Assembly: GCA_040755335.1 (NCBI GenBank)
Contig: JBFMAU010000263.1
Coordinates: 1-10,823, forward strand
Origin: UBA7656 sp040755335
Lineage (GTDB): Bacteria; Acidobacteriota; Blastocatellia; UBA7656
DNA length: 10,823 nt
Direction: 5' to 3'
This document shows positions 1-7,483 of this stretch, one piece after another; position 1 is the stretch's first letter; each line of letters begins with the position of its first letter. The translations under genes were made by a program, and so were the position numbers. The notes beneath the pieces are model-generated. The model was not told the origin of the DNA. It saw only the letters and a list, made by a program, of their open reading frames with translations, and did no database searches.

Positions 1-249
1 GCAGCGCCTCGTACGTAGACTCATGAAGAATTGGCGTTCATGGGATATTGATGAATAAAGGCAGTTGAGATCATACTGCTTGCACATGAGGTTTACTCGT
101 GTTTTACCATTTTGAACTCGTTAAGTTGTCGATTCTGCGTACAGCCAGGATTTCAAATGGACTTTTGCACATTCAGAGAGATGCAAAACCTGCCCATAAT
201 TCCTGGGTTGTACAATATGCTGTAGACTGAATTCTAAGAAGCTCAACAT

Positions 250-1476
250 ATGCGCACCCAAATTGGTAAAACACAAGGGTTTATGTTTATGGTCAAAATA
301 ATAAATCCCATCCTTGTGGGCTTGGTAGTAGTTTACTGCCTTGCATTGAGCGGATGCTCTGCTAGGGCAGTTAAAGGTGATTTGGATGATAAGCAAGTTG
401 GCGGCCTTCGGATTTTGCTAACGCATTTTGAGACACCCGATCACAAGGAGATGAGATTGTGGTTTTCTGCCCCGAATATTATTTTTGAAGATATGACTGG
501 AATTTATTGGGCTGGCAATCTAATCGGTATTTATAAGTATGATGAAAAGCGCGACCAGTGGTTAAGGGGAGCCGAAAGGCATGATGAAAAATCTTTTGAA
601 GCGGTGGCAGCGATTTGCCAAGATAAAAAAGGAAATGTCTGGGTTCTTTCTGGGCTTGATCCTGATGCTTACTATTTCGACGGAAGGAGTTGGCATAAAC
701 CTCTTTCTATCAAGCCAACAACTGCTCTACGAGCCATGTTTCAGGGAAGGAATGGGAAGGTATGGTTTGTACTCGATGAGGAGATGGTCGCCTATGATGG
801 CGATAACTGGACTTCAGTTGTCAAACCTTCAGAAGTTATAGCACAAGCTTATAATAAATTGAAAATTGGAAAAATTGATTATTTGCTATCAGAGAGGGTG
901 AAGCCGTCAGGCAGGATCCCTAAAAATAAGAGGCAAAATGTTGACAAAGGGAAAACAAAATCTACGGTTCCTTTCTCCGACATACTATCGGGCTTACATG
1001 ACCGTAAAGGAAATATTTGGTTAGGTACAGAGAAAGCAATTTTAAGATTCATGGAAGATAAACAGGAATGGAAGGTTTATGGCTTGCCTGATCGCTTGAG
1101 AGAGGCGTTCAGCATTTACGAGGATAGATGGGGAAGAGTATGGTTTGCCGACGCATTTGGGCAGGTCTCAGTCTATGACGAAACCCAAGACAACTGGGCT
1201 ACATACAGAGTCGTTGATTACATAAAGAAAAACAACCCAGATCGCTTTAACTCTACATTTTATGTAAAAGCCATTTATCAAGATAAGAATGGCCGGATGA
1301 TGTTTGCGACTAAAGAAGGATTGATTATATTTCAGGAAAACAATAACCAGTGGCAGATTTTCGATTCTCAAAACAGCGATCTACCTCGGGATAATATAAC
1401 GTCGATTTTTGAGGACAAAGCGGGCAGAGTTTGGATGGGGATAACTGGAGGGATCGTAATACTTGAGGTACCTTGA
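250..1476 (+). CDS. Beta-propeller lipoprotein, two-component-regulator propeller type
   Basis: Predicted 408-residue exported lipoprotein. A hydrophobic segment at residues ~15-35 ends in a lipobox, L33-S34-G35-C36, so the mature protein would be anchored by Cys36. The rest shows about seven degenerate repeats of the form xIxxDxxGxxWxGT, near residues 76-89, 121-134, 162-175, 249-260, 288-301, 341-354 and 385-398 (examples: QDKKGNVW, HDRKGNIW, EDKAGRVW). This matches the Reg_prop type of beta-propeller, and seven copies suggest one complete propeller. There is no kinase or DNA-binding domain, so it is probably a sensor or binding propeller standing alone. The start is uncertain: ATG 250 has only a weak AAGAAG upstream, whereas ATG 289 has AGGG nine bases upstream and gives a compact 22-residue signal peptide. 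Base composition is much more AT-rich than the genes to its right, and it is the only plus-strand gene. Ligand unknown. Confidence 0.85.
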   Translation: MRTQIGKTQGFMFMVKIINPILVGLVVVYCLALSGCSARAVKGDLDDKQVGGLRILLTHFETPDHKEMRLWFSAPNIIFEDMTGIYWAGNLIGIYKYDEKRDQWLRGAERHDEKSFEAVAAICQDKKGNVWVLSGLDPDAYYFDGRSWHKPLSIKPTTALRAMFQGRNGKVWFVLDEEMVAYDGDNWTSVVKPSEVIAQAYNKLKIGKIDYLLSERVKPSGRIPKNKRQNVDKGKTKSTVPFSDILSGLHDRKGNIWLGTEKAILRFMEDKQEWKVYGLPDRLREAFSIYEDRWGRVWFADAFGQVSVYDETQDNWATYRVVDYIKKNNPDRFNSTFYVKAIYQDKNGRMMFATKEGLIIFQENNNQWQIFDSQNSDLPRDNITSIFEDKAGRVWMGITGGIVILEVP

Positions 1477-1524
1477 AATAGTCCCGGCTTGACCTGACAA
1501 AACGTAATAATCTTCTGCGGACTA

Positions 1525-1665
1525 TCAATCCCCGCTGCCTTTGCCTCCAGTGCGGGTCGCGCGCTCGACTTCGTTCCATATCTCTTCGTAAATCTGAACA
1601 GGCTCCTCCCGTTCGCCTCTGAGCAACTGGCTTCGCGTTCTCAATGCGCGCTCAGAAGCGATCAT
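1525..1665 (-). CDS. Small ORF (46 aa) overlapping the end of the upstream hypothetical gene
   Basis: ATG at 1665-1663, stop TGA at 1527-1525, 46 codons. It begins inside the last codons of the 1652-2170 gene in a different frame, overlapping by 14 nt, which is typical of translational coupling. The predicted peptide is hydrophilic and helix-prone with alternating charges (for example EREEPVQIYEEIWNEVERAT at residues 18-37), followed by a Gly-rich tail GGKGSGD. No signal peptide or membrane segment. The other minus-strand frame here (an 84-residue ORF covering 1325-1579) is Arg-rich and runs antisense into the propeller gene, so it is the less credible reading. I do not recognise a family. 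It could be a real small protein, or the displaced C-terminus of the upstream gene if a frameshift occurs near 1655. Confidence 0.5.
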   Translation of the reverse strand: MIASERALRTRSQLLRGEREEPVQIYEEIWNEVERATRTGGKGSGD

Positions 1666-2166
1666 GGTCGAGGTCGAAGTTCTCAACCATGTAGTCGTAG
1701 TATCGCCCGTCCTGTAAAAATACCAGAAAGACCTCTGTCGCCAGATGAATTAGCTTGCGCGTCGCATACTCTTCATCCCCGCCTCGCAATCGCATCGTGA
1801 GCGAAACCATCGCGCGCCGATTCGATACCGACGCAACCGCTTTGCGACGGTCTATTCGACGGTGTTCGGGTATCTCAGTTGAGTGTCGCTCTTCGATGAA
1901 TCGCTTCAACTCTCGGTACATCGAAGAGTCCGCCGCGACGCGGGGCAACAGATGAGGAAAGCGCAGTGTGTTTCGCCGCGCATCGAAGATCAACTCGAAC
2001 GCACGGTTATGATGCCATTGCAGTTTGAACCGACATCTGCCGTCGCGTATCGCCGGGTCGCGGCTGTATCCGCGGAACACGCCCCTCTGCGCGTAGCCTT
2101 CAAGCACGCAGGCTACGCGCTCGATTCGAGAGCGAATAGACCGATTCGATCTCGCTTCAGCCATCT

Positions 2167-2170
<4 letters not shown>
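1652..2170 (-). CDS. Conserved-type hypothetical protein, 172 aa
   Basis: Predicted cytoplasmic protein with no signal peptide or membrane segment. The N-terminal ~45 residues are Arg-rich. The middle is a compact alpha/beta-looking stretch (FELIFDARRNTLRFPHLLP, residues 58-76) followed by a charged helix (YRELKRFIEERHS), and the C-terminal part contains TRKLIHLATEVFLVFLQDG (residues 137-155). It has the appearance of an evolving, real protein, but I can assign no function or named domain. The TTG at 2170 overlaps the stop of the TPP enzyme gene (TTGA) and has GGGAG 10 nt upstream. ATG at 2164 is the alternative and lacks a good ribosome binding site. It therefore sits in one transcription unit with the TPP enzyme and cytochrome upstream, and its own 3' end overlaps the 46-codon ORF. 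Confidence 0.75.
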
Positions 2171-4128
<1,958 letters not shown>

Positions 4129-4134
4129 GATGCG

Positions 4135-4141
4135 CTCCTTT
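4135..4141 (-). promoter_or_regulatory. Strong ribosome binding site of the TPP enzyme gene
   Basis: AAAGGAG on the minus strand, 6 nt before the ATG at 4128 and within the 16-nt gap after the cytochrome stop codon. It fixes the start that carries the twin-arginine signal. Confidence 0.75.
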
Positions 4142-4144
4142 CAC

Positions 4145-4597
4145 TTAACTTTTGGGAGGCGCTGGCTCCTGAAGTTTCGGCCTGAGCGGTTCGGGCCAGA
4201 GGCTGCGGATGAAGTTGACCAGGTGCCAGATGTCTTCCTCTTTGCGTATCTGATTTTTGAAGGGCGGCATGCTGACGCCCGCTCCGTCGCGTATGCTTCG
4301 AAAGATTTCGCCTTCAGACGCGCCGCTCTTCCAGACCTTAGGTTCGGTCAGATCAGTGGCATCAGCTATGACATCGATCTGAGACTTGCCGTCCGTGCCG
4401 TGGCAACTGGCGCAGTCGTGCAGGAACAGAGTGCGACCGCGCGCTATCGAAGCTCGCGTGAATGGCACAGGGTTCTTGAGTTGGCGCGCTGATTCGCGAG
4501 TCATCTTGTCGTCTCCGGTCTGGGCGTCGAGATTGACCGAGGCGACAAAGAAGATGACTATCCAGACCGCTGCAAGTCGAGCATTGCGTCGGCTCAT
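4145..4597 (-). CDS. Small secreted class I cytochrome c
   Basis: 150 residues from the ATG at 4597. An open frame extends upstream to 4774, but 4597 is preferred: GGAG lies 7 nt before it, and from there the protein begins with a proper signal peptide (basic MSRRNAR, hydrophobic VWIVIFFVAS, possible cleavage after Ala25). One c-type heme site, C62-A-S-C65-H66, sits in the stretch FLHDCASCHG. The likely distal ligand is Met110 in SMPPF, with the closing helix EDIWHLVNFIRSLW at 121-134, the normal order for class I cytochromes. The C-terminus is Pro-rich. It is a periplasmic electron carrier by family. Its position 16 nt before the exported TPP enzyme makes it a plausible electron acceptor or donor for that enzyme, which is inference. 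Confidence 0.9.
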   Translation of the reverse strand: MSRRNARLAAVWIVIFFVASVNLDAQTGDDKMTRESARQLKNPVPFTRASIARGRTLFLHDCASCHGTDGKSQIDVIADATDLTEPKVWKSGASEGEIFRSIRDGAGVSMPPFKNQIRKEEDIWHLVNFIRSLWPEPLRPKLQEPAPPKS

Positions 4598-4604
4598 AAT
4601 CACG

Positions 4605-4608
4605 CTCC
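4605..4608 (-). promoter_or_regulatory. Ribosome binding site deciding the cytochrome c start
   Basis: GGAG on the minus strand, 7 nt before the ATG at 4597. It supports this start over the longer open frame that begins at 4774. Confidence 0.55.
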
Positions 4609-4669
4609 GAACGACAAGGTGAGAAGGAGACAACCGCGCGCAGCCGCTCGCAGATTGTCTGTACTGCGT

Positions 4670-4698
4670 ACTATGTCGGAATTCCGGCTGGCAATCAA
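4670..4698 (-). promoter_or_regulatory. Candidate sigma-70-type promoter for the cytochrome c/TPP cluster
   Basis: On the minus strand TTGATT (4698-4693), a 17-nt spacer, then CATAGT (4675-4670). Each box matches the consensus at 4 of 6 positions. It would give a leader of roughly 65 nt before the cytochrome ATG. The match is modest and could be chance. Confidence 0.25.
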
Positions 4699-4755
4699 TG
4701 TCGAATCGCGATTTTGAATCAGCGGCGCTCCTCTCAGGGTCGTAAGATTTTCGGA

Positions 4756-4840
4756 AATAGAACGCTGATAACACGGATTGGGCGGATCGACACGGATCAG
4801 ATCCTTGAATCCGCGTGATCCGTCGAATCCGCGTTCTATT
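4756..4840. repeat. 85-bp inverted repeat built of 9-nt GGAT/ATCC units
   Basis: The ends are perfect 10-bp inverted repeats, AATAGAACGC at 4756-4765 and GCGTTCTATT at 4831-4840. Between them the left arm has GGAT (one TGAT) at 4766, 4775, 4784 and 4794, and the right arm has ATCC at 4801, 4809, 4818 and 4827, so four units per arm at 8-10 nt steps with a centre near 4798. The whole element could fold as a long imperfect hairpin. It lies between the copper-monooxygenase-like gene (stop at 4875) and the cytochrome cluster. It has no T-tract like an intrinsic terminator. It resembles dispersed intergenic repeats seen in bacterial genomes, though copy number cannot be judged from one window. Confidence 0.75.
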
Positions 4841-4874
4841 CCTTCCCGCCTGCGAAAACCAAATGGCTCTGCCC

Positions 4875-6284
4875 TCACCTGTTCGTCGCCATCACGGGTT
4901 TGACCGGCTCTTTATCGACGGTGTAATCCATCCAACCGATCATCATTTCGTCGTAGGTCGGCTCTCCGTAGCGCACGGGCTTCGTCGGATCGGGGTTGTA
5001 CTTGTTCTTCGCCGAATTGTCGAAGTGCGCCGTAACCATGATCCGAGCGCCTTTTGGAAGCGGCTTGGGTTCTTTGAGGTAGTAGACTGTCTGCCACGAG
5101 AAGTCGTACTTAGGCACGTTGAGCAGTATCTCGTTGCGGCCATCGGGATAGATGGCTCGATACTCGACCGCCTTGCCGCGCAGGTGAAGATGCGGCATCA
5201 GGCTGATGAGATGAATATCGTCGCTGGCTGTCCAGCAAGCGGTCACGCGATGATTGTCGGCTCCGGGCGGAATCAGAAACGCGTTGTTGGCGACGCCCAG
5301 CGTGCGCACTAATTTTTTGGGTTCCCCCTTGGCGAGGATCAGACCGATGCTGGAACGGTCAGTCTGGACTGAGCCTGCGACCTTCGAATAGTGCATCTGA
5401 AAAACTATCTTCGAGCCTGCGGGAATCCGCTTGACTGTCCCCGCTTCCCAGATGGCCTGATTCATTCCGGGCGCGTAGCCTGCCAGAAGCTGGCCGTTTT
5501 CCATATCCTGCCCGCGATCCCGGCGCGAAAGCCTTCCGCCATTCGGAGCCGAGCAGCCATCATCAAACACGGGCGCGTCCAGCTTTGTGCGAATCAGGAA
5601 GCCTTCGCGGTAGACGGGCGACTCCTTCTCCATCCTCGCTCGTAGTTTCTCCATATCTTCTTTGCTGAGGTTGGGCCGCGTCGAGGCGCTTGGGGTCTGA
5701 ATGAAAGCGATTATGTGGTGGACGATCTTTCGATTGTCGGGCCGCGCTTCGGCTCTTTGAACGTAGACATCCTGCTTGAATCCAGGATCGACGACGAAAT
5801 ACTGATACTCATCCGGCCCGCTCGCTTCGAGCGTGTAGGGTTGGGGCATAGGGATGACGAGATCGGGCTTGCCTATGGTCCAGCCCTCGATGAACTGAGG
5901 CGCGGGGGGCAGGTCTTTAGGGTTGCCTTCTTTTGCGCCACCATCGACCCAGCCGACTATCGTGTCGATTTCGGTTTGCGTCAATCGGCGATCATTGGCC
6001 CATGAGCCATAATGCGGATCGGCGTGCCACGGCGGCATGGTCTGTAGCAGCACTTTTTCGCGAATCGATCTGGCCCACGGGCGCACGCTCGCGTAGGTCA
6101 GGGTCGAGAAAGGCGCAGACTCGCCGGGGCGATGGCATTCCGAGCATTTGTTATTGAATATCGACGCGACATCCTTCGAGAAGGTGATCTCCTTAGCCGA
6201 CCGCGCGCCCGTCGTCTGCGAAGACAGAAGGAACATCGCCACTGCCGTACCGCATAAAAGACCAAAATAGATTCTGTTTTTCAT
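4875..6284 (-). CDS. Cytochrome c fused to a PHM/DBM-like type II copper monooxygenase
   Basis: 469 residues. Signal peptide at ~1-29. An N-terminal cytochrome c domain (~33-115) has C47-S-E-C50-H51 and Met83 in MPPW as likely axial ligand. The remainder (~135-460) carries all the ligand motifs of copper type II ascorbate-dependent monooxygenases in the right order: H189-H190 in VHHIIAF and H298 in FQMHYS for the first copper, H365-L-H367 in MPHLHLRG and Met447 in DEMMIGW for the second. The rat peptidylglycine hydroxylating enzyme uses the same pattern (HH, VHY, HTH, DEM). Family activity is O2-dependent hydroxylation at copper. The fused heme could replace ascorbate as electron source, which is inference. 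GAGG lies 9 nt before the ATG. A 277-nt gap holding the 85-bp repeat separates it from the next cytochrome gene. Such proteins are often labelled thiol-disulfide isomerase, but no CxxC oxidoreductase site apart from the heme motif is visible. Confidence 0.88.
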   Translation of the reverse strand: MKNRIYFGLLCGTAVAMFLLSSQTTGARSAKEITFSKDVASIFNNKCSECHRPGESAPFSTLTYASVRPWARSIREKVLLQTMPPWHADPHYGSWANDRRLTQTEIDTIVGWVDGGAKEGNPKDLPPAPQFIEGWTIGKPDLVIPMPQPYTLEASGPDEYQYFVVDPGFKQDVYVQRAEARPDNRKIVHHIIAFIQTPSASTRPNLSKEDMEKLRARMEKESPVYREGFLIRTKLDAPVFDDGCSAPNGGRLSRRDRGQDMENGQLLAGYAPGMNQAIWEAGTVKRIPAGSKIVFQMHYSKVAGSVQTDRSSIGLILAKGEPKKLVRTLGVANNAFLIPPGADNHRVTACWTASDDIHLISLMPHLHLRGKAVEYRAIYPDGRNEILLNVPKYDFSWQTVYYLKEPKPLPKGARIMVTAHFDNSAKNKYNPDPTKPVRYGEPTYDEMMIGWMDYTVDKEPVKPVMATNR

Positions 6285-6569
6285 AGCCCCTCGCCTCGAT
6301 TCGGTGATTCGAGTCCGGTTGATCGCTCGACTGCCCGCAAGCCGGATTGCAGGCTCACGGGTTTAACAGCGATTGATCAAAAAACGATGGATGGTGACTC
6401 GATGGAAGAAGCAGATCGGCAACGCTCAACGACTGCCAGAGGAAAACCGGATGCGATCCGCCCTTCAGTGGCGAAACTTAGCACCCGGCGGATCGAAATG
6501 CAGTGATGGCCGTCACGTCCTACTGAACAATCAGGTCTGGCGAAGGGGATATTAAAAAAAGGAAGCGGG
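6285..6569. other. Intergenic region upstream of the cytochrome/copper gene
   Basis: No convincing gene. A 60-codon plus-strand frame (6373-6555) has atypical composition and no supporting context. The only structure I see is an imperfect inverted repeat at 6333-6354 (arms GCCCGCAA and TTGCAGGC, 7 of 8 pairs, 6-nt loop), 48 nt upstream of the ATG at 6284. It may be a regulatory site for that gene. No clear -35/-10 pair or sigma-54 (GG-N10-GC) promoter was found. Confidence 0.4.
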
Positions 6570-6639
6570 GTTTAGAGTACCGCCTTGAGGCGGAAGATTT
6601 CGCATCCCGAACATCCCGCCTGAAGGCGGTACTCTGAAC
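6570..6639. repeat. Two-armed palindromic repeat (REP/MITE-like), also possible terminator
   Basis: Two 24-bp arms in inverted orientation, 6570-6593 and 6616-6639, match at 22 of 24 positions and are separated by 22 nt. Each arm holds its own small hairpin (CCGCC-TTGA-GGCGG at 6580-6593 and CCGCC-TGAA-GGCGG at 6616-6629) flanked by GAGTA/TACTC. The organisation, two small hairpins that can also pair as one long cruciform, is that of bacterial interspersed palindromic elements. It begins 3 nt after the stop codon of the 6642-7349 gene. On the minus strand it is followed, about 13 nt on, by CCTTTTTTTAA, so it may also end transcription of that gene. Confidence 0.75.
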
Positions 6640-6641
6640 TT

Positions 6642-7349
6642 TTATTGCTTCTTAGCCGTCCAGGTCGCGTCGCCAAACTCGCCGAGCTTCGCGGTTCCCT
6701 TCATGCTGGTCGCGCTTTCGATCTTGCCCGTGTAGAGGATTTCGAACTCCTGCCCCTGAGCGTTCACCTTGATCTTGAAGCTGATGTCGCTCCCCTTTAC
6801 GGTTCCGCTCAAAGGCGCTTCGCCGAACGTCCCCTTATAAGTTCCGGTCAGAGTCTCGCCTTCCTGCTTGAAAGTGAAAGTGGGATTGCCCGACCCCTGC
6901 GAAGTTTCTACGGCGAAGCTCCACACTCCGCTGATATTGGCAGCAGATGATTGAGAAGACGGCCCTGCCATCGCGCCTTCCTTGTGAGGGACGGCAGACC
7001 ACTCGCCCGATGCGAGTCCGCCGAAATCGGCTTCGCCCTTCATGCCGTCTTTGCTGACCTTGCCCGTGTAGGTGATCTTCATGTCCTGACCCTGAAACTG
7101 AATGGTCAGCACCATAGTTATCTCATCGCCCTTGACCGTTATGCTGTCGTATTTGCGCTCGCCCGCCTGAGCCTTCCCTACGGCAACGAGTTTGTCTCCC
7201 TCCTGACGAATGACCAGAAGGCTCTTGCGTTCGCCCTGCGGCGAGACGGTAGTCATTTCCCAACTGCCGACGACGCTGCTTTGAGCAGCCATCGCCGCGC
7301 ACGCGATCAACGTAGTCGAGACAAAAGTCAATCCGAATATTTTTTTCAT
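6642..7349 (-). CDS. Secreted protein with two tandem copies of one beta-rich domain
   Basis: 235 residues. Signal peptide MKKIFGLTFVSTTLIACAAM followed by a likely cleavage after Ala22. Two related domains follow, ~26-120 and ~139-233. Shared positions run in the same order: GSW/GVW near the start, RQEGDKL against KQEGETL, TVKGDEI against TVKGSDI, FQGQDMKITYTGKV against AQGQEFEILYTGKI, MKGEADFG against MKGTAKLG, and a closing W (SGEW / DATW). The alternating beta pattern ending in a Trp resembles small lipocalin-like or avidin-like barrels, but I assign no function. A linker rich in Ser/Ala (127-138) joins the copies. GGAG lies 7 nt before the ATG. It is 134 nt downstream of the sigma-54 activator gene on the same strand and is followed at once by the palindromic repeat. 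Confidence 0.85.
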   Translation of the reverse strand: MKKIFGLTFVSTTLIACAAMAAQSSVVGSWEMTTVSPQGERKSLLVIRQEGDKLVAVGKAQAGERKYDSITVKGDEITMVLTIQFQGQDMKITYTGKVSKDGMKGEADFGGLASGEWSAVPHKEGAMAGPSSQSSAANISGVWSFAVETSQGSGNPTFTFKQEGETLTGTYKGTFGEAPLSGTVKGSDISFKIKVNAQGQEFEILYTGKIESATSMKGTAKLGEFGDATWTAKKQ

Positions 7350-7370
7350 GGCTTCTCTCCCCGATAAAAA

Positions 7371-7391
7371 TGTCAGATGTCAGAGGTCGGA
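7371..7391. repeat. Three tandem heptamers
   Basis: TGTCAGA, TGTCAGA, GGTCGGA in direct succession: the first two identical, the third matching 5 of 7. They lie 22 nt upstream of the ATG of the 6642-7349 gene, in its likely leader. Confidence 0.5.
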
Positions 7392-7483
7392 CGCCGATGA
7401 AAATGAGCGTCACTGCGATCCGTCCTCTCCATCATTTCAAACGGATGGTTTATGCTCTGCTGCTGAATAGTTCCAACTGACTG

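Noticed and set aside
2..58. Open frame at the left edge ending in WRSWDIDE and TAA, possibly the tail of a CDS
   Set aside because: Only 18 codons, no recognisable motif; an open stretch this short is expected by chance.
1478..1525. 7-bp inverted repeat ATAGTCC/GGACTAT as a bidirectional terminator between convergent genes
   Set aside because: Loop of 34 nt, no T-tract on either strand; too weak.
1325..1579. 84-codon minus-strand ORF downstream of the hypothetical gene
   Set aside because: Arg-rich, antisense to the propeller gene; the overlapping 1525-1665 frame gives a more protein-like product.
4598..4774. N-terminal extension of the cytochrome c frame
   Set aside because: The ATG at 4597 has a good ribosome binding site and begins a signal peptide; the extension contains no domain and would bury that signal.
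4600..4878. 92-codon minus-strand ORF across the gap between the two cytochrome genes
   Set aside because: Runs through the 85-bp repeat, shows no domain, and ends within the leader of the small cytochrome gene.
6373..6555. 60-codon plus-strand ORF
   Set aside because: Odd composition, isolated, opposite strand to all neighbours, no motif.
6285..7483. Sigma-54 (-24/-12) promoter near the activator gene
   Set aside because: Scanned both gaps for the GG-N10-GC core with TGGCAC/TTGC context on the minus strand; no acceptable match.
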